In this document: positions 6,203 to 15,225 of the stretch, one piece after another
Layout: every line of letters starts with the position of its first letter
Position numbering within the stretch: position 1 is the stretch's first letter
NCBI GenBank assembly: GCA_002415855.1
Contig: DIAS01000017.1
Coordinates: 1-45,876 of the forward strand
Direction of reading: 5' to 3'
Origin: Bacteroidales bacterium UBA5072
GTDB lineage: Bacteria > Bacteroidota > Bacteroidia > Bacteroidales > UBA10428
DNA: 45,876 nt
The notes under the pieces: generated by a model
The model's input: the letters and a program-made list of their open reading frames with translations, nothing else
What the model was told of the DNA's origin: nothing
Database searches by the model: none
Made by a program: the position numbers and the translations under genes

Positions 6203-8986
6203 CTATGGGGTCAATAACTTATCCGCCTGCACGCGGGCCTCTTTCAATACGGCTTCTGCCTTGGCATCCGCTTCCTTTTCGATCTTCTGGGCAGCAACCT
6301 CTCCTTCCTGCCTTACTTTTTTCGCACCCTCTTCTGCCAGCTTTTTGGAGATGGGATCCTTGGCTTTGCCGATGATAGTTTCGGCATTGGCGTTGGCCTC
6401 TTTTCGCACAACATTGGCTGCATCGGATGCGTTCTTGCGGATGAGATCAGCCTCTTTCTGTGCTTCTGCCATTAGTTTGTCCACTTCGGCCTGGGCAGCT
6501 GCGCGGGCTTCCTCTTTCTTCGTGTCGATCTGTTCCTGCACCGCCTGCTTGACTTCTTCCTTGAGTGCTTCTTTTGCCTGACCGGAATTCTCATTCAGAT
6601 CGAGACCGACTTTCGGGTCTTTAAATGTGCCTCCGACTTTTACCTTGATATTCAGGTTTTCGATAGGATCAATCTTTAGGCCTGCACCGGCTGCTTTGGT
6701 CATCAGGTTGTTGATTGATGCATTGGCAGCAGTACCCAACTCTTCGCGCGGAATATTAATCGCAACGGTATAATTCATGGTCTGATCAAGTCCCTGGTCA
6801 CCACCGATCAGCAGGGTGGCATCACCAACTTTTGTCTCAAACGGATTCACCATCAGTCGGCCGTCACGGATCTCAAAATCAACACCCAGCTTGTTGAAGG
6901 TCATATTATCGAAAGCATTGGTATTCAGAGCATTACCAATCTTATTGAAAGTGGCCGAGCTTTTCAGCCCGATCATTTCCGAGAAGATATCCCCTCTTCC
7001 CACGATTGAACTTAAACGGGGCATCATGTTCTCGTCAAGGTAGCTGCTGTACTTCATGCCAAGATTAACTTTGCCTACGGCTTTTTCGGCGATTGGTGCG
7101 AATTTCTGCAAGGTACTGAACGCGGAAAATGCAGCCGGTATATCAATGGAAACGGCTTTGAAATCAAAATCCACCATGGGATTCCGGATATCCCTGGTAT
7201 TATACTCACCCGACAATTGCATTGAGCCATCCAGCATGTTCATTTTCAGACCGTCGAGTATAATCCTGCTTTCTTTGACCAGTATGGTGCCGATCGTGTT
7301 CTCGATTGTAAGTTTGTCATAGTATAGCTTGTCGATACGTGAAACCAGTTTGAAATCTATATTTGCCGGCACTTCAATTACTGTTAGGGGCAGAGTATCT
7401 GTTTCCTCAACTGTTTCAGCGCTTTCTGTCATGAATTCATTCAGATCCAGCACACCTGATGTAAACACAAAACTACCCCTGATGGTCTCATCTTTGAAAA
7501 CGTAAGGAATAAAGTCCTCAATCCTGCCCGAGAGATGCAGGTCGCTTTTGCCTATTACAGCATCGAAGTTCTTTACTTCAAGGTATTTTGGTGAAAATGC
7601 CAGGGACGATTCTGTTATGCTGAGGTCCCTTGGTAAATCGGGACTGCTGTATGTGAAACCACTGATGAGCACCGACCCGTCGGCCTTGAACTTCTCATAT
7701 TCCTCCTTTTCAATATAGGACATGAACCCCATGAAATCGAGCGCCGCTTTGATCTTCCCGCTGACTCTTGTACTGTCGAGGGGAATAACATCGTTGAGCG
7801 TGGCAAGGTCAAGATCCATGTTCAGGTTCCCATTGAGATGCATATCGCTGATCGGGGTCTTGATGTTCAGACTCATATCTACCGGATTACCCCCCAGGTC
7901 AACATGAAACCTGTTGACATCAACCGTGGAATTATCGTTTTGAATGCCGTCGAAGAATAAGTTCATGTCAATACCAATATTATCTGCCGATTTGGGCAGG
8001 TCCGGGTACCTGAACATGGCATCCTCCACAAGCAGTGTAAGCGCAACATTTGGCATGATCTTCTCATTGTAAGTTCCTTTTACAATTCCGTTGAGCTGCA
8101 GCTTACCAGCAGCTTTTACATGCTGAAAATCTTTCATGTAGATTGCCGGGATCAGGGAAAGCAAAGATTTGAAATCAGTTTTGTCCAGGCCATATTTCAA
8201 ATCCATGACAATATCTTCTTCGTTTGGCATTCCGATATTGCCGTCGAATCGAAGTATCAGATCATTCAGGGCAATGGAATTCTCACGGAGAGTATATTTT
8301 GAGTTCTTCAGATCGGCATCTACGTCCATTTGCAACGTCAGTGCTGCATCCTTCAGGTAACGGATGCCACCATAAACCACATTCAAAAGCTGTGTGTTGG
8401 AACTCATAGACAGGGTGGTAAAATCCTGTGACAGGTCACCCGTCATGACAAAGTTGAAATCATCCAGGCGTGCGTTTATATTGCTGCTGTCATCATCATA
8501 ACGGATCAGTCCGTGGTTGATTTCAAATCGCCTGAGTTCCACCTTCGGATTCAGGTCACCAGCCGTCGTGTCTTCTTCTTCCTCGTCCGATTCCTTCATG
8601 ATATTCCAGTTGACCCTGCCATCGGGCATTATCCAGGCATGTACCCTGGGATAGTCAATGGAAATGCGTTTGATTTTAATATTTTCCATCTGGATGGCGC
8701 TGATCAGGTCGATCACAACATCCAAGGATCTGACACTGAACAATGTGTCACCCTCAAACTCTCCGATTCCGGCAACATGGAGATTTTTCATCCCCACTGA
8801 TACATTCGGGAACGAGCGGAACAACGACAGGGAGAGATTTTCAAAATCAGCCCTGGCATTCAGGTTACTGTTCAGCTGATCCTTGGCGATCTTCATGATC
8901 TTGCCCTGGAAGGCGAACGGCAGGACAAAGATCAGCAGCAATAAGGTCGCGATAACAATACCGGTAATTTTCAAAAACTTTTTCAT
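6203..8986 (-). CDS. AsmA-like envelope protein with C-terminal coiled-coil tail
   Basis: This 927-aa protein has an N-terminal signal anchor (about 5-26) followed by a long beta-rich AsmA/TamB-type region. The AsmA-like C-terminal part includes the stretch GDATLLIGGDQGLDQTMNY. AsmA-family proteins are thought to form elongated bridges for phospholipid movement or outer-membrane assembly. The last 129 residues or so (from about 799) are an Ala/Glu/Lys-rich coiled coil, with repeated EAxKEA-like patterns, which is not part of the usual domain. An acidic run (DEEEEDTT) lies near 140-150. It is a single gene, not obviously in an operon, separated from rplS by a terminator. Function is inferred from the family only. 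Confidence 0.85.
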   Translation of the reverse strand: MKKFLKITGIVIATLLLLIFVLPFAFQGKIMKIAKDQLNSNLNARADFENLSLSLFRSFPNVSVGMKNLHVAGIGEFEGDTLFSVRSLDVVIDLISAIQMENIKIKRISIDYPRVHAWIMPDGRVNWNIMKESDEEEEDTTAGDLNPKVELRRFEINHGLIRYDDDSSNINARLDDFNFVMTGDLSQDFTTLSMSSNTQLLNVVYGGIRYLKDAALTLQMDVDADLKNSKYTLRENSIALNDLILRFDGNIGMPNEEDIVMDLKYGLDKTDFKSLLSLIPAIYMKDFQHVKAAGKLQLNGIVKGTYNEKIMPNVALTLLVEDAMFRYPDLPKSADNIGIDMNLFFDGIQNDNSTVDVNRFHVDLGGNPVDMSLNIKTPISDMHLNGNLNMDLDLATLNDVIPLDSTRVSGKIKAALDFMGFMSYIEKEEYEKFKADGSVLISGFTYSSPDLPRDLSITESSLAFSPKYLEVKNFDAVIGKSDLHLSGRIEDFIPYVFKDETIRGSFVFTSGVLDLNEFMTESAETVEETDTLPLTVIEVPANIDFKLVSRIDKLYYDKLTIENTIGTILVKESRIILDGLKMNMLDGSMQLSGEYNTRDIRNPMVDFDFKAVSIDIPAAFSAFSTLQKFAPIAEKAVGKVNLGMKYSSYLDENMMPRLSSIVGRGDIFSEMIGLKSSATFNKIGNALNTNAFDNMTFNKLGVDFEIRDGRLMVNPFETKVGDATLLIGGDQGLDQTMNYTVAINIPREELGTAANASINNLMTKAAGAGLKIDPIENLNIKVKVGGTFKDPKVGLDLNENSGQAKEALKEEVKQAVQEQIDTKKEEARAAAQAEVDKLMAEAQKEADLIRKNASDAANVVRKEANANAETIIGKAKDPISKKLAEEGAKKVRQEGEVAAQKIEKEADAKAEAVLKEARVQADKLLTP

Positions 8987-9276
8987 GATAAAGCCTGTTT
9001 TGTTTGGTTAATTTGTTATTTGAGGCAAAAGCTAAATTAGCAAACTATTGGATGCGAGAATCAAACTTTTCATATAACGGGATAATGGTTATAAAGTTTT
9101 AAAACCTTGAAGGGAATTGTGAATATGCAGTTTGCGTCTTTTCCGGCTGACATGATGCAGTGCGCATTTAGAGGATTTTTATACGTTAATTGCAAATCAG
9201 CATAACCCTTATTATCTTAGCTTTACTTTATCTGGTAAACAGGTTATTGCTGTTCTATAATCTTAATAACGGAAAT
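8987..9276. promoter_or_regulatory. Divergent intergenic region, AsmA-like / sugar operon
   Basis: The 290-bp AT-rich gap separates the divergent AsmA-like gene and the ROK kinase gene. It contains a perfect short palindrome, GCTAAATTAGC, near 9030, about 45 bp upstream of the AsmA-like start; on the minus strand it includes TAATTTAG, one mismatch from TAnnTTTG. A sugar-responsive operator for the downstream operon probably lies here, but I could not identify one. Confidence 0.3.
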
Positions 9277-10104
9277 ATGGTCATCGCTGTTGATTTAGGA
9301 GGTACAAACATCCGGGCAGGTCGTTTGGACAATGACCGGATTATGGTTCAGAAAGATGCCCCTTTAAAGGATAAGCACGTACTGCAGAAAACCCTGGATC
9401 AGCTCATTTCGCTTATCTCATCCGTGATGGACAGCACGGTTACAGGTATAGGGATCGGCGTTCCCTCGGTGGTTGATCTGGAGACCGGCACCGTATATGA
9501 TGTCACCAATATTCCTTCGTGGAAAAAGGTTGAGCTCAAAACCATTCTCGAGTCCAGCTTCAATATTCCGGTTAGGGTGAATAACGATGTCAATTGTTTT
9601 ATCCTTGGCGAGCACCGTTATGGTGTTGCACGGGGATACAGTTCGGTTGTAGGACTTGCCATGGGCACAGGTCTTGGAGGGGGGATCATTGCCAACAATC
9701 AGCTGTATGCAGGCCGCAATTGCGGAGCCGGTGAATTCGGGATGGTTCCCTATCTCGATGAAAATATTGAGGCTTATTGCAGCGGCGGATTCTTCCCCAA
9801 AAAATTCAATACCACTGCCCGGGATGCATTTGAAAAAGCAACGGCGGGGGATCACTCAGCCCTGGAAAGCTGGAAGCAATTTGGCTTTCACATGGGTGTA
9901 GCCATAAAGACGGTTATGTACACCTATGACCCGGAAGCCATTGTCCTGGGCGGATCATTGGTCAAAGCATATAAATTCTTCGAGGATTCCATGAAATCTT
10001 CCATGATGGATTTTGGTTTCCCGGAATCGATGAAAAGGTTGAAGATCTTTACATCACAAAATAACAATATCGCCCTTTTTGGGGCAGCATCACTAATCGC
10101 TTAA
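9277..10104 (+). CDS. ROK-family sugar kinase, zinc site missing
   Basis: ROK kinases phosphorylate glucose, mannose, N-acetylated hexosamines or fructose. The 275-aa protein begins with the phosphate-binding DLGGTNIRAG (residues 6-15), has the catalytic Asp104 in VNNDVNCF and the glycine loop AMGTGLGGG (128-136). The usual ROK zinc site is not there: the His expected after GEFG is Met156, and in place of CxCGxxGC there is only YCSGGFF (about 167-173). The ATG at 9277 was chosen because the in-frame upstream TTG (9190) adds 29 non-homologous residues. It heads an operon with a GH2 glycosidase and a sugar permease, so it probably phosphorylates the monosaccharide they release. The exact sugar is not readable from sequence. 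Confidence 0.88.
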   Translation: MVIAVDLGGTNIRAGRLDNDRIMVQKDAPLKDKHVLQKTLDQLISLISSVMDSTVTGIGIGVPSVVDLETGTVYDVTNIPSWKKVELKTILESSFNIPVRVNNDVNCFILGEHRYGVARGYSSVVGLAMGTGLGGGIIANNQLYAGRNCGAGEFGMVPYLDENIEAYCSGGFFPKKFNTTARDAFEKATAGDHSALESWKQFGFHMGVAIKTVMYTYDPEAIVLGGSLVKAYKFFEDSMKSSMMDFGFPESMKRLKIFTSQNNNIALFGAASLIA

Positions 10105-10119
10105 CAAAAACCTCCACTT

Positions 10120-12750
10120 ATGAGCACTGCAGATATTTTCAAAACGATGGCCGGCATGTTTACCATGCTGATTATCAACGCCTGTTCCGGATCACCAGAG
10201 ATCTCATACCAAACGATCTTGCTAAAGGATAACTGGCGGGTACAACAATCGGAAAAGATCAATGCCGCTTCCGGGTCGGTGATTTCGGGAAATGACGTGG
10301 ATACAACCTCCTGGTACCCGGCAAAAGTGCCTTCAACCGTTATGGGCGTGCTGACCGGCAATGGCTTGTTCAAGGATATCTTTATGGCCGACAGCTTCAA
10401 GAATGTGGATGGCCTGCAGTTTGAAAAGTCGTGGTGGTACAGGACTGAATTCGGGTTACCGGCATTGCAGGCTGCTCAGCGTGTCATGCTTAATTTTGAC
10501 GGTATCAGTTACTATGCGAACATCTGGCTGAATGGCAAACTTGTTGCTACACGAGACAGTGTTTATGGGACATTCAGGAGATTCGAATTCGATATTACAA
10601 ACCTTGTAAGGGATTCAGACAATGTTCTGGCAGTCGAAATCTTCAGGCAAAAGCCGGGCGATTTCGGACATGGTTTTGTAGATTGGAATCCAGCACCTCC
10701 CGATGCAAATATGGGCCTCTGGCGCGGGGTTTATGTTCAGATTACCGGTGATGTGGCTGTTAAAAACACCTTTATTCAAAGCGATGTAAATACTGAAACC
10801 CTTGATGAGGCCTCCCTGGTAATCACTGCCGATGTAGTCAATTACTCCAGAAGCGCCGTGAACGGCAAACTGGTGGGCAAAAGCGACGATTTTGAATTCA
10901 GTGTTCCGGTTCATCTCAGGGCCGGCGAAACAAAGCAAGTCAGGCTGTCGCCTGATGAGGTAACAGCCCTTCATATCAGTCACCCCAAACTCTGGTGGTG
11001 CAACAACCTGGGAGATCCAAACCTGCATAATCTGAACATTCAGTATGTCACCAATGGAAAGATCAGTGACGCACATGACATAACGTTTGGGATCAGGGAA
11101 ATTGAAGCCTATACAAATGCCGGAGGTCACAAAGGTTTCAAACTGAACGGAAAGGAAGTCCTGATAAAAGCAGGAGGCTGGACCGATGATATATTTTTCC
11201 GGGATACACAGGAAAGAGATGAAATACAGGTCCAATACGTGAGACACATGAATCTTAATACCATCAGGTTTGAGAACATTTGGGGGAACGGCCAGGATAT
11301 TTATGACCTGTGTGATAAATACGGCATTCTGGCCATGGTGGGATGGAGTTGCCAATGGGAATGGGACAACTACCTGGGTAAGGAGTGCGACAAATTCGGC
11401 GGCATCAGGACGCAGGAAGACATGGACCTGATCATGAAGTATCTTGAAGATCAGATCCGCTATTTACAGAATCACCCTTCAATCTTTGTATGGATGATGG
11501 GCAGTGATATGCTGCCAAGACCTGCCCTGGAAAGAAGGTATCGCGATCTGATCGACTCTATCGACAACCGTCCGTACCTTGCTGCTGCCAGTGTCCGTAA
11601 AAGCGAGATCAGCGGCCCCACCGGTGTGAAGATGAATGGTCCCTACAATTATGTCGGACCTTCCTACTGGTATATCGATTCGGTGAACGGCGGCGCATAC
11701 GGCTTTAACACGGAAACCGGTCCGGGTCCCCAGATCCCGGTCATGGAAACCCTGGTAAAAATGATACCTGAGGACAAACGCTGGCCTGTTAACGACATTT
11801 GGAATTACCACTGCAATCCTTCTGAAAGTTTCGGCTCGCTCGATATATTCAATAATGTGTTGAACCAGCGGTACGGATATCCTTCAAATCTGGAAAACTA
11901 TCTGCTAAAGGCCAATGTTCAGGCATATGAGGCCATGAAAGGCATGTTCGAAGCCTTTAATGCAAACCGTCCCAACACAACCGGCATTGTGCAATGGATG
12001 CTGAATTCAGCCTGGCCGTCCTTCTACTGGCAATTGTATGATTACTACCTTTTACCGACTTCGGCTTATTATGCTGCGCGGAAGGCGAATGCACCCTTGC
12101 AGCTGATTTACAACTATGGCAACAACAGCATTTATGCCGTGAACGGAACACTTAACAATCTTGAAAACGCCAAAGCCAGGATCAGGTTACTGGATATCCA
12201 GGGCAGGGAAATTCTTTCGGAAGAACTGGCTATTACGCTGGAAGGAAACAAATCTCTGAGCATCTATAAATTGCCTCCTCTGTACGGCAATGTTTTTCTG
12301 GTACTGTCGCTGTTAGATGCCAACAATGGCCTTGTTGCAGATAATTTCTACTGGCTGTCGGGTAAACCGGATGTTTACGATTGGGAAAAGACAGAATGGT
12401 ATTATACACCCATAAAGACTTCTGCGGATTTTAAGCAGTTGAATTATCTCGCTCCGGCCGAACTTGATCTGGCACAAAAGGTGGTGAAGCAGGAAGACGG
12501 CTGGACAGTTGAACTTACCGTGACCAATAAATCCAACAGAGTCGCCTTCTTCATTAATTCCACACTTAAAGATGGCAACAACCGGACGATGTTTCCGGTG
12601 TTCTGGGACGACAATTACATGAGTCTTGTTCCGGGAGAAACAAGGACCATCAGTTGCATAATACCCGGGAATGTGTCTGTTGCAAATGGCTGTACCCTGT
12701 CTGTCTCGGGTTGGAATGTTAAGGAACAACTTTTAAATGTTGCATTATGA
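10120..12750 (+). CDS. GH2 exo-glycosidase lipoprotein, probably exo-beta-D-glucosaminidase type
   Basis: This 876-aa glycoside hydrolase family 2 protein has a lipoprotein signal ending in IINAC (Cys22), so it is likely membrane-anchored outside the cytoplasm. The order is sugar-binding domain (about 70-210), immunoglobulin-like domain (215-325), TIM barrel (330-640) and C-terminal beta domains. The putative acid/base is Asp463 in WMMGSD, and the nucleophile Glu532 in FNTETG, 69 residues later. Most GH2 enzymes have NE at the first site; Asp there is characteristic of exo-beta-D-glucosaminidases such as CsxA (Asp469/Glu541). It probably trims glucosamine or a related residue from oligosaccharides. 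The stop overlaps the permease start (ATGA). A beta-mannosidase-like activity cannot be excluded. Confidence 0.85.
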   Translation: MSTADIFKTMAGMFTMLIINACSGSPEISYQTILLKDNWRVQQSEKINAASGSVISGNDVDTTSWYPAKVPSTVMGVLTGNGLFKDIFMADSFKNVDGLQFEKSWWYRTEFGLPALQAAQRVMLNFDGISYYANIWLNGKLVATRDSVYGTFRRFEFDITNLVRDSDNVLAVEIFRQKPGDFGHGFVDWNPAPPDANMGLWRGVYVQITGDVAVKNTFIQSDVNTETLDEASLVITADVVNYSRSAVNGKLVGKSDDFEFSVPVHLRAGETKQVRLSPDEVTALHISHPKLWWCNNLGDPNLHNLNIQYVTNGKISDAHDITFGIREIEAYTNAGGHKGFKLNGKEVLIKAGGWTDDIFFRDTQERDEIQVQYVRHMNLNTIRFENIWGNGQDIYDLCDKYGILAMVGWSCQWEWDNYLGKECDKFGGIRTQEDMDLIMKYLEDQIRYLQNHPSIFVWMMGSDMLPRPALERRYRDLIDSIDNRPYLAAASVRKSEISGPTGVKMNGPYNYVGPSYWYIDSVNGGAYGFNTETGPGPQIPVMETLVKMIPEDKRWPVNDIWNYHCNPSESFGSLDIFNNVLNQRYGYPSNLENYLLKANVQAYEAMKGMFEAFNANRPNTTGIVQWMLNSAWPSFYWQLYDYYLLPTSAYYAARKANAPLQLIYNYGNNSIYAVNGTLNNLENAKARIRLLDIQGREILSEELAITLEGNKSLSIYKLPPLYGNVFLVLSLLDANNGLVADNFYWLSGKPDVYDWEKTEWYYTPIKTSADFKQLNYLAPAELDLAQKVVKQEDGWTVELTVTNKSNRVAFFINSTLKDGNNRTMFPVFWDDNYMSLVPGETRTISCIIPGNVSVANGCTLSVSGWNVKEQLLNVAL

Positions 12751-14018
12751 AACAGAGAAGTGCTTTAATGGTCATCCTGGTAATGTTGACGTTTTTCGTT
12801 ATTTCATTTCTTACCAATGTATTGGGGCCCCTCATTCCTGATATTATTGACAATTTCAGTCTCAGTCTGGGTTTGGCAGGCTTTCTGCCATTCTCCTTCT
12901 TTGTAGCCTACGGTGTAATGTCGATTCCTGCCGGCATTCTCACCGAAAAATATACCGAAAAACCGGTTCTTATTGCAGCATTTGTGCTTGCCTTTTTAGG
13001 TGCCCTGTTGTTTGCCTTATTCCCCAGGTTCAGTGTAGCCCTGATCTCACTTTTTATGATCGGGATTGGCATGGCCATGCTGCAGGTGATTATCAACCCC
13101 TTGCTCAGGCACTCGGGTGGAGAGTCGAATTATGCCTTTTATTCTGCCATGGCACAGCTGATATTCGGACTTGCCTCTTTCCTGAGCCCGCAGCTATACT
13201 CTTATCTTGTGCATAACGTTCATGCCGGCAATTCGTCCTTTTTTATTTCCATACTGGATAAACTGGTCCCGGAGAACCTGAAATGGGTTTCGCTCTACTG
13301 GGTTTTCACGCTGATTACATTAGCCATGGTTGTGGTTAACTGGGTTATCAGGTTTCCCAAGGTCGAACTGCTTGAAGATGAAAGGATAGAGGTTGGCCAT
13401 GCTTTCAGGGAACTGTTGTCAAACAGGTTTGTTATCCTTTTTTTCATTGCGATATTCGCCTATGTTGGAACTGAACAGGGAATTGCCAACTGGACCTCCA
13501 AATTTCTGCAAACCTATCATGGTGTGGATCCCTCTACGCAGGGAGCAAATGCCATCTCCTGGTTCTGGGGTCTGATGACACTTGGCTGCTTGCTTGGCAT
13601 GGTGCTGTTGAAGATCTTCGACAGCAAGCATGTTTTGCTGGTTTTTGCCTTGTGTGCCATCATAACCCTCCTGGCAGCCTTACTCGGCAGCAGGGAAGTG
13701 GCACTAAAAGCTTTTCCACTGACCGGCTTTTTTGCGTCGGTCATGTACCCGGTGACTTTTTCCCTGGCACTCAATTCGGTTCCGAAACACCATGGAACAT
13801 TCGCCGGAATTCTTTGCACCGGTATAGCCGGGGGAGCCCTGGTTCCATTGCTGATAGGCGGGCTGGCTGAGCTGATCGGATTACGCTTTGCCATGTTTCT
13901 CATTTTTATTACCCTCGGGTACATTTTCAGCATCAGCATATGGGCAAAACCCATTGTTTCCAATGCCACAGTTGCAGAAAAAATAAAGGACCTGTTCCGA
14001 AAACAACCGCATGCATAA
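12747..14018 (+). CDS. MFS sugar permease, FucP-like
   Basis: This 423-aa major facilitator has about 12 hydrophobic segments and no signal peptide. It resembles the FucP sugar:proton symporter group of Bacteroidota, for example the LTNVLGPLIPDI start, PFSFFVAYGVMSIPAG in the second helix region, and the C-terminal half with PVTFSLALNSVPKHHGTFA. It is translationally coupled to the GH2 gene (ATGA overlap) and overlaps the regulator by 8 bp. It should import the sugar released by the glycosidase for phosphorylation by the ROK kinase. The substrate is inferred, not shown. Confidence 0.9.
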   Translation: MKQRSALMVILVMLTFFVISFLTNVLGPLIPDIIDNFSLSLGLAGFLPFSFFVAYGVMSIPAGILTEKYTEKPVLIAAFVLAFLGALLFALFPRFSVALISLFMIGIGMAMLQVIINPLLRHSGGESNYAFYSAMAQLIFGLASFLSPQLYSYLVHNVHAGNSSFFISILDKLVPENLKWVSLYWVFTLITLAMVVVNWVIRFPKVELLEDERIEVGHAFRELLSNRFVILFFIAIFAYVGTEQGIANWTSKFLQTYHGVDPSTQGANAISWFWGLMTLGCLLGMVLLKIFDSKHVLLVFALCAIITLLAALLGSREVALKAFPLTGFFASVMYPVTFSLALNSVPKHHGTFAGILCTGIAGGALVPLLIGGLAELIGLRFAMFLIFITLGYIFSISIWAKPIVSNATVAEKIKDLFRKQPHA

Positions 14019-15177
14019 GATCATACTGCTAATCGATTTTTCGGAAGAATATACAAAGAACCTGCTCCGCGGGATTACACGTTACTCCAGGGAACATGGG
14101 CCATGGGTATTTTGCCGCATGCCTGCTTTATACCGGGAGACGATCGGTATAGAAGGGATCGTAAAATGGGCAAAAGAATGGGGCGCTCATGGCATCTTCG
14201 GCCAATTGTACAAAGTTCCCGAAACCAGGAGGATCACCGAGGCCGGTATTGCGCTTATTGCTGTTGATTTCAGGGAAAGGCTTACCGGGGTGCCGAATAT
14301 TACCGGCGGGTACTTTGAGGCAGGAAGACTGGGTGCGGAGTACTTTCTGAAAAAAGGATTCAGGAACTTTGCCTTTTATGGTTTCAGGAATATCGTCTGG
14401 TCACGTGAGCGTGCTTTCGGATTCGAGGAAAGAATCAAAAAAAGCGGCTGTACGGTTGAGTACTTTGAGCACAGAAATGCACGATCCAGAGAATTGTGGT
14501 TTTACAAGCCCTCATCACTGAGCAACTGGCTGAAATCGTTGCCAAAACCGGTCGCCTTGATGGCTTGCGATGATAGCCAGGGACAACACATCACGGAAGC
14601 ATGCAGACATTCCGGAATAAGAATTCCTGAAGAGGTTGCAGTTTTAGGCGTGGATAATGATGAAACCCTGTGCAACCTTTCGGATCCTCCGCTCTCCAGT
14701 ATCATGCTCGACACGGAAAGGGCCGGGTTTGAGGCTGCCCTGCTTATGGATCAACTGATCAGAAGCAAAAAGACCGTAGCCCGTGATATCATTGTTGAAC
14801 CCACGCAGGTTTTCACAAGGCAGTCGACTGATATTTATGCTGCCAACGACAAACACATTGCCGCAGCACTGAAATTCATTCATCAGAATATCTATGCCAA
14901 TATCCGGGTTACGGATGTTTTGAAACACCTTCCTTTGTCTCGCAGGGCACTGGAAAAACGCTTCCAGCAAATGACCGGCCTGCCTGTTTACAAATACATA
15001 TACAACCTCCGGATCGAGAAATTTGCAGAAAAGCTGTTGGAAACCGACAAGAACATCAATGAAATTGCTTTTGAAACAGGTTTCAGCGATTGCAAGAATA
15101 TTTCACGCCGCTTCAGAATCCTGAAAGGATGTACTCCCAATGAATACCGCAAAAAACATGTGATCAGGAATGATTAG
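14011..15177 (+). CDS. XylR-type regulator (LacI-like sensor + AraC DNA-binding domain)
   Basis: This 388-aa protein has a periplasmic-binding/LacI-like sensor domain (about 1-270) and an AraC-type double helix-turn-helix at the C-terminus (about 285-385), with INEIAFETGFSDCKNISRRF as the typical second HTH. This architecture matches E. coli XylR, a cytoplasmic sugar-responsive activator. It is the last gene of the ROK-GH2-MFS operon and overlaps the permease, so it probably senses the operon's sugar or its phosphate. It may act at the region before 9277, or at an unidentified site. Start and length are normal. Confidence 0.92.
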   Translation: MHKIILLIDFSEEYTKNLLRGITRYSREHGPWVFCRMPALYRETIGIEGIVKWAKEWGAHGIFGQLYKVPETRRITEAGIALIAVDFRERLTGVPNITGGYFEAGRLGAEYFLKKGFRNFAFYGFRNIVWSRERAFGFEERIKKSGCTVEYFEHRNARSRELWFYKPSSLSNWLKSLPKPVALMACDDSQGQHITEACRHSGIRIPEEVAVLGVDNDETLCNLSDPPLSSIMLDTERAGFEAALLMDQLIRSKKTVARDIIVEPTQVFTRQSTDIYAANDKHIAAALKFIHQNIYANIRVTDVLKHLPLSRRALEKRFQQMTGLPVYKYIYNLRIEKFAEKLLETDKNINEIAFETGFSDCKNISRRFRILKGCTPNEYRKKHVIRND

Positions 15178-15201
15178 GTTTTCTGATTCTTGCTGTTTTG
15201 T

Positions 15202-15209
15202 TATCTTTG
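15202..15209 (+). promoter_or_regulatory. -7 promoter box for mnmA
   Basis: TATCTTTG is an exact match to the Bacteroidota -7 consensus TAnnTTTG. A T-rich TTTT at 15179 is close to the TTTG -33 position. The predicted transcript would start around 15214-15217, only about 10 nt before the conserved MnmA N-terminus, so the transcript may be nearly leaderless. Confidence 0.6.
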
Positions 15210-15225
15210 CCCAAAAGTAATAATT

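Noticed and set aside
10615..11355. Long open frame antisense to the GH2 gene (246 codons)
   Set aside because: It lies fully within the strongly supported GH2 gene and its translation looks like an antisense shadow with no domain.
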